DNA from: Lachnospiraceae bacterium FE2018
GTDB taxonomy: Bacteria; Bacillota; Clostridia; Lachnospirales; Lachnospiraceae
Length of the DNA stretch: 64,000 bases
Direction: 5' to 3'
Assembly (NCBI GenBank): GCA_000702845.1
Contig: JNKK01000006.1
Coordinates: 62,001 to 126,000, forward strand
A model generated the notes under the pieces. That model saw only the letters and a program-made list of their open reading frames with translations, searched no databases and was not told where the DNA came from. Each line of letters opens with the position of its first letter. The stretch's first letter is position 1. Positions 8,098 to 16,916 of the stretch are shown piece by piece. A program made the position numbers and the translations under genes.

Positions 8098-8550
8098 ATG
8101 TTATTACCAGATGTTTTTGGAAAAGGTTTTTTTGATGATTTTATGGATGATCCGTGGGATCGTTTCTTCCGGACAGCACCTGCGGCGAGAGCGGCAGAAC
8201 AGCCGGCTGCACGCGGCATGCGCACCGATATCCGCGAGATCGAAAATGCATATGAGATCGCGATGGATCTTCCGGGCTTCAAGAAAGAAGATGTTACCGC
8301 TGAACTGCACGACGGATATCTGACCGTATCAGCTTCCCGCAATGAGAGCAATGACGAGAAAGATGAGAAAGGAAATTACATTCGCAGAGAGCGCTACAGC
8401 GGATCTTATAAGAGAAGCTTCTTTGTCGGCAAGGATGTTGAACAGGAAGACATTCACGCGAAGTTTGAGGACGGGGTGCTGAAACTGGAAATCCCGAAAG
8501 ATGTTCCGAAGAAAGTGGAAGAGAAGAAAGTCATTACCATTGAAGGCTGA
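8098..8550 (+). CDS. Small heat-shock protein (Hsp20/alpha-crystallin)
   Basis: 150 residues. An alpha-crystallin domain covers about residues 40-140 (ENAYEIAMDLPGFKKEDV, then DGYLTVSASR, then FEDGVLKLEIPK), and the C-terminal tail ends in an I-T-I oligomerisation motif (VITIEG). It is an ATP-independent holdase that binds unfolding proteins. AAGGAGG lies at a good distance before the ATG. The CIRCE-like promoter upstream supports heat regulation. A terminator follows, so it is monocistronic. Confidence 0.95.
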   Translation: MLLPDVFGKGFFDDFMDDPWDRFFRTAPAARAAEQPAARGMRTDIREIENAYEIAMDLPGFKKEDVTAELHDGYLTVSASRNESNDEKDEKGNYIRRERYSGSYKRSFFVGKDVEQEDIHAKFEDGVLKLEIPKDVPKKVEEKKVITIEG

Positions 8551-8575
8551 TAATTATTTTACCTCCATGTTACGG

Positions 8576-8602
8576 GGCTGTCATATGACAGCCTCTTTTT
8601 TT
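8576..8602 (+). terminator. Rho-independent terminator of hsp20
   Basis: A perfect palindromic stem GGCTGTCAT/ATGACAGCC (8576-8593) is followed by TCTTTTTTT. Confidence 0.85.
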
Positions 8603-8760
8603 GCGCGTCAGCAGCTGAACCGGCAGGCATCCGGAGGGCACGTAACTGTCGTCTCAGTGCAGTGCGGGAAAACCATGGACAAAACGGGAGCAACTCATTA
8701 TGATAGCAGAAGAATGACAGCAGAAGAGGACTGCGGAACAATTTCAGAAAGGCAGACCGT

Positions 8761-9657
8761 ATGAACAGAGTGACACCGGACGAGTTTATTGTAAAAGAGA
8801 GCGGGATTCGGATTGTAGATGGCGTTCACGTGCATATGCCGACCGATTTTGCGAGAGAGAATCTGTTTTATGTGCGGATGGAGTCGCGTTACCGGTGTGA
8901 TACGACATATCAGGTGGTACGCAGCAATCTGGATTCATTTCTGATGTTCTATATTAAATCAGGTGCGCTTGCATTTACATACGAAGGGAAAGAATTTGAA
9001 GCAGTTACAGGGGATGTGGTCCTGATCAACTGCAGGAAGAAGCATCAGTACCGCGCAGTACGGGAGACAGAGTTTTACTGGTTTCATTTTCATGGAATGG
9101 CATCGCAGGCTTACTATGACCGCTTCGAAAACGGGAGCCGGAATGCAGACGGATGCGGAATTCATTTTAAGGGCTGTACGCATCTGGAAGATCAGTTCAG
9201 TCTGCTGCACAATCTGATGAAGAATCATCCCGATGAGGAAGGACAGATTTCCGTGCTGGTTCACAGAATGCTGTCTATGCTGGATTCTTCAGAGAAGCAG
9301 GAAGTTCCTCTGTCAGAACCTGTACGGGCGGCGCTTGCGTATATGGACGAAAAATATAACAGGAAGATTGACATGTCACAGCTTGCAGACGCGGCGTCTG
9401 TGAGTAAATCGCACCTGACCCGCCTCTTTAACAGAGAGCTGGGAACAACGCCGTATTTATATCTGATGCGGGTACGTCTGAACCAGTCCATGCGTCTGCT
9501 GCTGTCGACCGGCAGAAGTGTTGAGGAAATTGCTGCAGACTGTGCATTTTATTCAGCTGCTAATTACATCAGATGCTTCCGGCAGAATACAGGCATGACA
9601 CCGGGAAAGTTTCGTCAGCTGGTCAGCGGAATGGATTCGATCGGAAAGATAATATGA
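8761..9657 (+). CDS. AraC-family transcriptional regulator
   Basis: 298 residues. The N-terminal half (15-150) is an AraC-type cupin sensor (SGALAFTYEGKEFEAVTGDV, then WFHFHG). The C-terminal 100 residues hold the two helix-turn-helix motifs (LADAASVSKSHLTRLFNREL, and IAADCAFYSAANYIRCFRQN followed by TGMTPGKFR). The ligand is unknown. The start follows AGAAAGG with 8-nt spacing. The next gene, a UroD/methyltransferase-like protein on the same strand 113 bp away, is its likely target. Confidence 0.92.
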   Translation: MNRVTPDEFIVKESGIRIVDGVHVHMPTDFARENLFYVRMESRYRCDTTYQVVRSNLDSFLMFYIKSGALAFTYEGKEFEAVTGDVVLINCRKKHQYRAVRETEFYWFHFHGMASQAYYDRFENGSRNADGCGIHFKGCTHLEDQFSLLHNLMKNHPDEEGQISVLVHRMLSMLDSSEKQEVPLSEPVRAALAYMDEKYNRKIDMSQLADAASVSKSHLTRLFNRELGTTPYLYLMRVRLNQSMRLLLSTGRSVEEIAADCAFYSAANYIRCFRQNTGMTPGKFRQLVSGMDSIGKII

Positions 9658-9699
9658 GCGTATTTGCATATTTTTGGATGTTTTTTGCCAGTGCGCCGG

Positions 9700-9719
9700 A
9701 TGCATGCATGCGTTATGAT
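9700..9719 (+). promoter_or_regulatory. Possible activator-dependent promoter with palindrome
   Basis: ATGCATGCAT (9700-9709) is a perfect 10-bp palindrome placed 4 bp before a TATGAT -10 box (9714-9719). No good -35 sequence is present at the right distance, as expected for a promoter that needs an activator such as the AraC protein just upstream. This is inference. Confidence 0.4.
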
Positions 9720-9770
9720 AGAGTTATCAGAACAAAGAACAGGAAAAGTTTCCAGACGGGAGGCAGACAG

Positions 9771-11030
9771 ATGACATCCAGAGAACGTGTATTGACAGCA
9801 TTTGCACATAAGGAGCCCGATAAGGTACCGGTTGATTTCGGCGGAATGTGTACTTCCATGGTAAATTGTCAGGTGGTGGCACAGCTCAGAGACTATTACG
9901 GCCTGGAAAAACGGCTTCCGAAAATCAACGATATGTGCACCATGACAGCCTTTGTGGAGCCGGATCTCGGCGAGGCGATGGGCGTAGATGTGCAGCAGCT
10001 TTATAATTTCGGTGATACTTACGGTCATAAGAACGTGGAGTGGAAGGAGTGGGAGTACAGAGGAACTCCGATCCTCATCCCGTCAAATGTGACCCTGAGA
10101 GATGACGGTGAAGGCGGCACCTTCGTTTTTCCGCAGGGCGATGACAGTGTCGCGCCGAGCGGACATTTCCCGGCTGACGGTTATTACTTTGATAATCTGG
10201 AGCGTCCGGATGAGGATTTTGACGAGGACGATCCGGACCCGAGCGGCAATGTCGAAGACTATATGCCGGTATCGGAAGAGCAGATCGCATTTCATCATAA
10301 AGTAATGGAGGAGATCAGACCTCTGAACCGTGCTGTACAGGTCGGATTATGCTACTCCTGCCTTGGCGATGCCAACAATATCCCGGGTCCGAATCTTAAA
10401 CATCCGCGCGGAATCCGGACCATTGCAGACTGGTATATGGCTCCGCTTCTGTATCCGGAAATGGTAGAGGAAGTCTTCGAACAGGGAACGGATATCGCGA
10501 TTGAGAATTTTAAGCGTTACTGGGAAGAGTTTGGTTCGGACATCGATATCGTATACATCTGCGGTACCGACTACGGCTCACAGAACAGCCTGATGATGTC
10601 CACGGATACGTTTGAAGAGCTGTATCTGCCATATTATAAGAAGATGAATGACTGGATCCACAGCAACACGACATGGAAGACGCTGAAGCATTCCTGCGGC
10701 GCGATCTTTGATATGATCCCGCTGCTGATCGAGAGCGGATTTGACGCACTGAATCCGGTCCAGTGTTCTGCGACAGGTATGGATCCGAAGCGTCTGAAAG
10801 ATACTTACGGAAAAGACATTCTGTTCTGGGGCGGCGGTATTGATACCCAGAAGGTTCTCCCGTTCGGAACACCGGAAGAAGTCCGCGCGCAGGTACTGGA
10901 GCGTCTGGAGATTTTCTCAAAGGACGGCGGATATATTTTCAATACAATTCATAATATTCAGGCAAATACTCCGATCGAGAATATCGTTGCCATGGTAGAG
11001 GCAGTGAAGGAATTTAACGGAGATAAATAA
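9771..11030 (+). CDS. Uroporphyrinogen decarboxylase-like / corrinoid methyltransferase family protein
   Basis: 419 residues from the ATG behind GGGAGG (9758-9763); the frame is open further upstream, without a ribosome site. It starts TSRERVLTAFAHKEPDKVPVDFGG, the standard opening of UroD-fold proteins of the MtaA/MtbA/CmuA group. The C-terminal half has H-x-C (KHSCGAI) and a later Cys (NPVQC), matching the zinc-binding H-x-C-Xn-C signature of cobamide-dependent methyltransferases, so methyl transfer from a corrinoid is more likely than haem synthesis. No corrinoid protein gene is adjacent. It is probably controlled by the preceding AraC regulator. Confidence 0.85.
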   Translation: MTSRERVLTAFAHKEPDKVPVDFGGMCTSMVNCQVVAQLRDYYGLEKRLPKINDMCTMTAFVEPDLGEAMGVDVQQLYNFGDTYGHKNVEWKEWEYRGTPILIPSNVTLRDDGEGGTFVFPQGDDSVAPSGHFPADGYYFDNLERPDEDFDEDDPDPSGNVEDYMPVSEEQIAFHHKVMEEIRPLNRAVQVGLCYSCLGDANNIPGPNLKHPRGIRTIADWYMAPLLYPEMVEEVFEQGTDIAIENFKRYWEEFGSDIDIVYICGTDYGSQNSLMMSTDTFEELYLPYYKKMNDWIHSNTTWKTLKHSCGAIFDMIPLLIESGFDALNPVQCSATGMDPKRLKDTYGKDILFWGGGIDTQKVLPFGTPEEVRAQVLERLEIFSKDGGYIFNTIHNIQANTPIENIVAMVEAVKEFNGDK

Positions 11031-11050
11031 GTTAATAGGCTTAGACAGAA

Positions 11051-11087
11051 AAAACAGGAGACCCTGAAAGAAAGTCTCCTGTTTTTT
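11051..11087. terminator. Bidirectional terminator
   Basis: Stem AAAACAGGAGA (11051-11061) with TCTCCTGTTTT (11075-11085), A-rich on the left and T-rich on the right, between convergent genes. Confidence 0.88.
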
Positions 11088-11104
11088 AGGTTTGAAGGTG
11101 CTCT

Positions 11105-13828
11105 TTATTCAATTGCCGCAGTTTCAATGACGAATTTTGTTGTTGTGGACATGTCACCCGCTGCACCTGTGAAGCTGCTGTAGGATGCATCATCGGAGAG
11201 GATTGCCTTGACGCGGCTGATCAGATCTTTCAGGTCTCCTTCTGTGAGATCTGCGAGTTTCTGGATACCCTGCTCGTCAAGTTTTATAAGTCCGCTGTGC
11301 AGCTGATCAGCGCCGTCATGCAGCTGGCCGATGCCATCTTTGACAGATGCGCTTCCGGTGCTGAGTTCTGCCGATCCGGCTTTCAGCCTGGCCGATCCCT
11401 GATCGAGTGTGGATACACCTTCCTTCAGTTTCTTTCCGGAGGATTTCAGCTGTTTTGCACCGCTTTTCAGTTTCTTATCATTCTCAGTCAGCTTTTTCAC
11501 GCCGCTCTGCAGTTTGGAAACGCCTTTGGAAGATGCCGTATTCAGTGTTTTGGCGCCTTCATCTAGCTTCTGGATTCCCGGGACAAGCTGTTTATCAACT
11601 GCATTTTTCAGGGAGGATGTTCCGTCTGCAAGCTGGTTTACGCTGGTTTGAAGCGTTCCGAGTTTTTTAACCGGATCTGCCGAAATAATGTTATTCAGCG
11701 TGCTCTTAAGTTCCGGAAGCTGTGCTTTCAATGCCTGATAGGAAGAACTGCTGATCACATTACCGAGTTTTGTGCTGATCCCCTGTGCCTTCGCAATGAG
11801 CTGATCCAGTCCGCCGGTCAGCTGTGCGACATTGGATGGATCGAAATCAGGTGCGGTCACATTCTCGCTGATGCCGTTCCGGATATTTGCAATCGCTGTG
11901 CCGGCCGCCTTTTCTGCCGCTGCGCCGGCAGCGGATCCGACCGCATTATAAGCAGCCTGATAAGTTCCCTGCGCCTGCTGAATCTGTCCGTTCGCTGCAC
12001 TGATCTGTGCATTTGCGGCATTGATCTGTTCCTGGATTTTTGCGGCTTCTTCCTCAGATAATCCGCTGAGATCCACACTAACAGAAGGTATTTCTGAGAG
12101 AGACAGGCTCTGCGGCAGTTTCGACTGTACTTCACCGGTGACTGCACTGCCGACCTGTCCGCCGATGCCGGCCCCTTCTACTGCGGAGACTACCTGCTGG
12201 GCGCCGTCTTTCGCGCCGTTGAAAGATTTGTCCTGGATCGCCGCACCGGCCTGTACGATGCCGCCTTTTAAGGTTTCGATTTGTTTGATCAGGCCGTCAA
12301 CCTCTCCCTTAGTCTTTTCTAAGCCGTCGAACTCGCTGATCACCTGATTGAGGTCAACGCCGGCAGCATCCAGAGATCCCTGGCCTGCCTGCACGAGTTT
12401 GCTGATTTTATCCACATCAATCGAATCTGCTGCTTTCTGCAGCTGCTTCATACCGCTGTTCAGTGCGTTGATCCCTTTGATCAGATCACTGCTGCTGTTT
12501 GTGCCGGCATTAAGAGTATCCAGTCCTGTTTTCAGTTCACTGATCCCCTTCTGCAAATCGGTAAGAGAATCAATTCCATCCGCCACCTGTTCTGCACCGT
12601 CTACATAGGAAGTGACGCCGGATGCAAGTGAATTGACGCCGTCAACGTACTTGTTTACGCCATCCTTCAGCGTGCCGGAACCTTCTGCCAGTTCTCCGAC
12701 GCCGTCTTTCAGTGCGTTGATGCCGTCGTCCAGCTTTCCATAGCCGTCCTGCAGCTCTGTCGTACCGTCGAACAGTTCGCCGGAGCCGTCCACCAGTTTC
12801 GTGCCGGCTTCTTTGATCTTGTCCATGGCCTCATTGATTCCGTCCACGGAGAGGAAGTCGCTGGTGGTGAGATCGCCGAACAGATCTGAAAGAGCAAAGG
12901 TATACGTGGAACCAAGCGAGAAGCCGGTTACATCTGCTTCAATTTCAAATGTGTCGGAGATGTTCAGATCTTCGATGCCGTCCCGCAGTTTCTGTTTCAC
13001 TTCAGTTGTGTCAAAATCCAGGGTCTCTTCATCATCAGATGTCGGTGCGTTTTTTCCTTTATTATCCTGAGCGGCATCGCTGACGTCGTTTCCGGAGGTG
13101 CCTGTACCGGCGGTTTTGTCGCGATTCTCAGATGTGCCCGCCTCGGATTCATCACTTCCTTCTTCCACAAGCCTGTCTTCCAGCTCACCCAGCTTCAGAC
13201 TTTCCTTCAGCCCCGGCATGCCGTATCCGATGACAACATTTCCGCTTCCGGTGTTGACAATCCGTCCGTTGTCCACCGTTACATTTGAGAAGGTATCCGG
13301 CGGAAGAATGATACCGGTCATCATCAGAAACGGGGATTTTACATGTTCTGATTCGCCGTTAATATCAACGGTCACATCTGCATCATTTTCATACTGCACC
13401 TGAATCTTCAGATGGCCGCTTTTCCCGGCCAGCTGATCCGGCGACATTTTCTTTCCGTCAAGAAGAAAGTTTAGATGTACTTTTACAGGCGCCGACTGAT
13501 CTGTCTTGCCCTGATAGTAGATGTCCTGGCCAGCAGCATCCCAGATGAGCGTTCCGTTATCATCGGTAAAGGTCTCATCGCCCTTGACGTTCATGATATC
13601 ACGCAGATTCGATGTATCTTTTACCGAACCGGATGCACCGTCCAGAATCAGATGACTTGATACAGTCGTATCCGTTTCATTCCCGGCTGCGTCAGCCATG
13701 ATGTAGACAGTATCCTCTTTGGAAACCGAAGAAGCATCTGCCTGAACAGTAACAGCGGCAGGCATTGCAGAAGCAATGGAGACGGAAAGGCCAAGTGCGA
13801 TAGCGCGTGCAGTGCTTGTTTTTTTCAT
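11105..13828 (-). CDS. Secreted heptad-repeat protein, MMPL transporter partner
   Basis: 907 residues with a signal peptide (MKKTSTARAIALGLSVSIAS, cleavage near AMPAAVTVQA). The middle and C-terminal regions carry many copies of a seven-residue x-x-x-L-x-x-G repeat (for example GYGKLDDGINALKDGVGEL, and later LDQGSARLKAGSAELSTG), separated by a Gln/Ala-rich coiled-coil stretch. Such repeats are typical of surface proteins paired with MMPL or YhgE/Pip-type exporters. There is no C-terminal membrane helix. An acidic disordered stretch (EEGSDESEAGTSENRDK) follows the N-terminal domain. It is the second gene of the exporter operon, 41 bp after the transporter, with AGGAGG before the ATG. Confidence 0.82.
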   Translation of the reverse strand: MKKTSTARAIALGLSVSIASAMPAAVTVQADASSVSKEDTVYIMADAAGNETDTTVSSHLILDGASGSVKDTSNLRDIMNVKGDETFTDDNGTLIWDAAGQDIYYQGKTDQSAPVKVHLNFLLDGKKMSPDQLAGKSGHLKIQVQYENDADVTVDINGESEHVKSPFLMMTGIILPPDTFSNVTVDNGRIVNTGSGNVVIGYGMPGLKESLKLGELEDRLVEEGSDESEAGTSENRDKTAGTGTSGNDVSDAAQDNKGKNAPTSDDEETLDFDTTEVKQKLRDGIEDLNISDTFEIEADVTGFSLGSTYTFALSDLFGDLTTSDFLSVDGINEAMDKIKEAGTKLVDGSGELFDGTTELQDGYGKLDDGINALKDGVGELAEGSGTLKDGVNKYVDGVNSLASGVTSYVDGAEQVADGIDSLTDLQKGISELKTGLDTLNAGTNSSSDLIKGINALNSGMKQLQKAADSIDVDKISKLVQAGQGSLDAAGVDLNQVISEFDGLEKTKGEVDGLIKQIETLKGGIVQAGAAIQDKSFNGAKDGAQQVVSAVEGAGIGGQVGSAVTGEVQSKLPQSLSLSEIPSVSVDLSGLSEEEAAKIQEQINAANAQISAANGQIQQAQGTYQAAYNAVGSAAGAAAEKAAGTAIANIRNGISENVTAPDFDPSNVAQLTGGLDQLIAKAQGISTKLGNVISSSSYQALKAQLPELKSTLNNIISADPVKKLGTLQTSVNQLADGTSSLKNAVDKQLVPGIQKLDEGAKTLNTASSKGVSKLQSGVKKLTENDKKLKSGAKQLKSSGKKLKEGVSTLDQGSARLKAGSAELSTGSASVKDGIGQLHDGADQLHSGLIKLDEQGIQKLADLTEGDLKDLISRVKAILSDDASYSSFTGAAGDMSTTTKFVIETAAIE

Positions 13829-13869
13829 GACTTCTTATCCTCCTGGTAAGTGTTTTCTATATTGGATGC

Positions 13870-15993
13870 TTAATAAGTGTCTGGTATGCGTTTAAACAGG
13901 GATTTTCCGGGCTCCTTATGATTGCCCCGGGTTCCGAGAAATTTCCAGGACGTCCGGCAGATCAGTCCGTCGAAGATCATAAACATACCCGGCAGTATAA
14001 AGATCACTGTAAACATGCTGATGATTGCGCCGCGGGCAAGCATCGTACAGATGGACTGAATAATGTCGATCTGCGAGTAGAGGGCGACGCCGAATGTTGC
14101 TGCGAAGAAAGAGCAGCCGCTCGTAATGATCGAGGCAGCACAGGCGCGGTGCGCGATCTGAACCGCTTCTTTTTTATCGTGTCCGTTCTGGCGTTCTTTC
14201 TGATAGCGGCTGGTCATCAGAATCGCGTAGTCTACAGTGGATCCCAGCTGCACGGTTCCCAGAATGATGCTGGTTACAAACGATATTTTTGTGCCGGTAA
14301 AGTACGGGATTGCCATATTTACCATAATTGCAAATTCGATTGTCAGTTCCAGAATGAGCGGAAGAGACAGTGAGCGGAATACAATTGCGATAATTACGAA
14401 TATGATCAGAATCGAAGCCGCATTAACGTTTCGGAAATCAACATCTGCGATGTCTACGAGATCATGTGTCAGAGGAGCCTCACCGATGACCATCGCGGAG
14501 GGATCATATTGGTCGACAATTTCGTTGATTGCGTCGATCTGCGCATTTACCTCATCTGATCCCGTGTAGTACTCCGTGCTGGCAAAGGCGAGCTCGTAAC
14601 CGCCGCTCTGCAGCATGCTGCGGACATCCTTCGGAATCATTGCATCCGGTATCGAAGGGTCAATCAGCGAATTTAAACCAATGCACCAGGTGACACCGTC
14701 CAGAGCGTCGATTTTTTCGAACATCTGCTTTTTTTCCTTTGCAGGAATGCTGCTGTCCATGAGAATCATGTGCATGGTGCTGCTGTCAAAATCGTCCTGG
14801 ACTTTAACCTGTGCAATTTTGGACGGAAGGTAATCCGGCAGGGAACCAGACATATCATAGTAGACTCCGACGTGATTGTTCCCCCAGTAAGCCGGAGCCA
14901 GAAGGAGCAGAAAAACGACAATCCAGATCCGGTAATGTCTGGTTACAAAATCGGAGAATCTGCTGATGCCTGAGAGCAGCGGCCGGTGCGTCGTCTTATT
15001 GATCAGCGGCTCGAACAGAAGAACCAGTGCAGGCAGCAGCGTGATGCAGGACAGAACCCCGAACAGAACGCCTTTTGCCATAACCAGTCCCATGTCAATG
15101 CCCAGTGTAAAAGTCATAAAGCAGAGAGCAATGAAGCCCGCGACGGTTGTCACGGAGCTGCCGACAACAGATTTAAAGGTGTTTGCGATGGCGTGCCCCA
15201 TTGCCGTATTTTTATCATCCGGATATAGTTTCTCGTTTTCGCGAAAGCTGTCGAGCAGGAAGATCGAGTAGTCAGTTGTGACACCGAGCTGCAGGACGGC
15301 TGCGACGGCTTTTGTAATATAGGAAATCTCACCAAAGATGAGGTTGGAGCCCATGTTGTAGATGATCGCTGCGCCGATGTCGATCAGGAACAGGAACGGA
15401 ACAGCATAGGAGTCTGTCAGAAGCAGCATGACCGCCAGACACAGAACCACCGCGATGGTTACATAGACCGGCAATTCTCCGTTGGTCAGATCGCGCAGAT
15501 CATTCAGAATGGCTGTCATTCCGCTGACATAGCAGTCTTCATCACAGATGCTGCGGATATTGTCGATTGCCTCCATCGATTCATCGGAAGAGGTGGATTC
15601 CTCCAGAAGCGCGAGCATCATAGTCGCATCCCGGCGGAAAAACTTCTGCCGCAGCTTTTCCGGAATCATCTCGACCGGAAGTGAGAGATCGGCAATGTCG
15701 TCATACCAGAGAACATCCTTAACATGCGGGACGGACTCGATCTGCGCTTCCAGTGCGGCAGCGTCTTTCAGTGCCTTGTTGTCCACAATAATCATAGAAA
15801 ACGCGCCCATACCATATTCATCCATGATGATGTTCTGACCTTTGACTGTCTCCAGAGATTCCGGAAGATAGGTCAGAAGGTCGAAATTTGTACGTGTATT
15901 CAGATAGCCGAGCGTTGACGGAATCAGCATCGCGATACAGATGATCAGAATCAGGATTCTGTTTTTTGCTATCCATTTTCCTGCTGCAATCAC
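13870..15993 (-). CDS. MMPL-family RND exporter
   Basis: 707 residues: an N-terminal membrane helix, a large extracytoplasmic loop, a first bundle with AVLQLGVTTDYSIFLLDSFR, a second loop and a second bundle with GTVQLGSTVDYAILMTSRYQ. These paired G-x-x-x-DY(S/A)I(F/L)L segments mark the two proton-relay repeats of MMPL/YdfJ-type RND transporters, which export lipids or drugs. The start is a GTG with AGGAGG 9 nt upstream. It is transcribed away from a TetR regulator, with three operator-like repeats over its promoter, suggesting induction by an exported compound. Confidence 0.93.
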   Translation of the reverse strand: MIAAGKWIAKNRILILIICIAMLIPSTLGYLNTRTNFDLLTYLPESLETVKGQNIIMDEYGMGAFSMIIVDNKALKDAAALEAQIESVPHVKDVLWYDDIADLSLPVEMIPEKLRQKFFRRDATMMLALLEESTSSDESMEAIDNIRSICDEDCYVSGMTAILNDLRDLTNGELPVYVTIAVVLCLAVMLLLTDSYAVPFLFLIDIGAAIIYNMGSNLIFGEISYITKAVAAVLQLGVTTDYSIFLLDSFRENEKLYPDDKNTAMGHAIANTFKSVVGSSVTTVAGFIALCFMTFTLGIDMGLVMAKGVLFGVLSCITLLPALVLLFEPLINKTTHRPLLSGISRFSDFVTRHYRIWIVVFLLLLAPAYWGNNHVGVYYDMSGSLPDYLPSKIAQVKVQDDFDSSTMHMILMDSSIPAKEKKQMFEKIDALDGVTWCIGLNSLIDPSIPDAMIPKDVRSMLQSGGYELAFASTEYYTGSDEVNAQIDAINEIVDQYDPSAMVIGEAPLTHDLVDIADVDFRNVNAASILIIFVIIAIVFRSLSLPLILELTIEFAIMVNMAIPYFTGTKISFVTSIILGTVQLGSTVDYAILMTSRYQKERQNGHDKKEAVQIAHRACAASIITSGCSFFAATFGVALYSQIDIIQSICTMLARGAIISMFTVIFILPGMFMIFDGLICRTSWKFLGTRGNHKEPGKSLFKRIPDTY

Positions 15994-16018
15994 GTTTAGA
16001 AACCTCCTTGTTCAAAAT

Positions 16019-16092
16019 TGACCAATGTTCATTTTATTCCGGAAATGACCAGAAGTCAATTGTAGATCTGCACAAAAAATGACCGTTGGACA
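16019..16092. promoter_or_regulatory. Three 13-bp operator-like repeats between exporter and TetR genes
   Basis: TGACC-AAT-GTTCA (16019-16031), TGACC-AGA-AGTCA (16046-16058) and TGACC-GTT-GGACA (16080-16092) are imperfect palindromes of the form TGACC-N3-GGTCA. The first touches the exporter -10 box and the second the -35 box. The divergent TetR protein is the obvious candidate binder. The sites are seen; the assignment is inferred. Confidence 0.7.
16031..16059 (-). promoter_or_regulatory. Promoter of the MMPL exporter operon
   Basis: On the minus strand: TTGACT, 17 bp, TAAAAT. It is overlapped on both sides by the TGACC repeats. Confidence 0.78.
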
Positions 16093-16155
16093 TATTTTTG
16101 ATTTATGCATAATGGAAGAGATGTCGGATGATCCGGACTGCAGGGGGTATTTGCC

Positions 16156-16185
16156 TTGACACGGGCGCGCGTCTGCAGATATCAT
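16156..16185 (+). promoter_or_regulatory. Probable promoter of the tetR gene
   Basis: TTGACA (16156-16161), an 18-bp spacer and TATCAT (16180-16185), about 100 bp before the start and outside the three operator-like repeats. Confidence 0.55.
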
Positions 16186-16287
16186 GAAAGCATCTGAGTA
16201 AACGATGCGGAACAGTTCCCATTTTCAAAGCGCGCGCAGTATCATGCGGCGGGTTGGAATCAGAATTTGTACGGTATGGGAGGAAAC

Positions 16288-16908
16288 ATGGGACGCATAG
16301 AAATCAACAAAAAAAATAAAGAGGAAGCACTTTATCACAAAGGGTTTCAGTTGTTTGTTGACAAAGGGTTTGTCAAGACAACGATCGCAGATATTGCCAA
16401 AGCGGCAGGGCTCGCCAAAGGAACATTTTATCTATACTTTAAGGATAAATACGATCTGCGGGATAAGCTGATTGCGCGTCACTCCGGTCAGGTTCTGCGG
16501 GAGGCGAGAACGTATCTGGCAGAGAACCCGGTGGATGGATTTGAAAATCAGATTCTGGTGATTGTGGATTATATTCTGGACTATCTGCAGAAAAACACGA
16601 TGGTACTCAAATTCATCAACAAGAATCTCTCCTGGGGAATATTTGAGCAGGCGATGAGCAGTTCTGCACCGGAAGAAACAGAAGAAGTATATCAGGCGTT
16701 TTTGGACATGATGGAACGCGGTCACATCAGGTGTGAGCGGCCGGAGCTTCTGTTGTTCACGGTTTTCGAACTGGTTGGCTCTACCTGCTATTCCTGTATT
16801 CTGTATAACCGTCCGGTGACGATGGAGGAATATCTTCCATATCTGCATGAGAGCATTCACAAAACACTGGAAGTGTTTGCAAGTTCCGAAAACGATCAGG
16901 AAGGATGA
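16288..16908 (+). CDS. TetR-family repressor
   Basis: 206 residues. The N-terminal helix-turn-helix (IADIAKAAGLAKGTFYLYFKDK, about residues 35-55) is textbook TetR. The C-terminal helical domain would bind a ligand. GGGAGG (16278-16283) selects the ATG at 16288; an upstream in-frame ATG at 16267 has no ribosome site. It is divergent from the MMPL exporter, so it likely represses it. Its stop codon lies beside the start of the NUDIX gene, so the two are co-transcribed. Confidence 0.93.
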   Translation: MGRIEINKKNKEEALYHKGFQLFVDKGFVKTTIADIAKAAGLAKGTFYLYFKDKYDLRDKLIARHSGQVLREARTYLAENPVDGFENQILVIVDYILDYLQKNTMVLKFINKNLSWGIFEQAMSSSAPEETEEVYQAFLDMMERGHIRCERPELLLFTVFELVGSTCYSCILYNRPVTMEEYLPYLHESIHKTLEVFASSENDQEG

Positions 16909-16916
16909 GGATTGAT

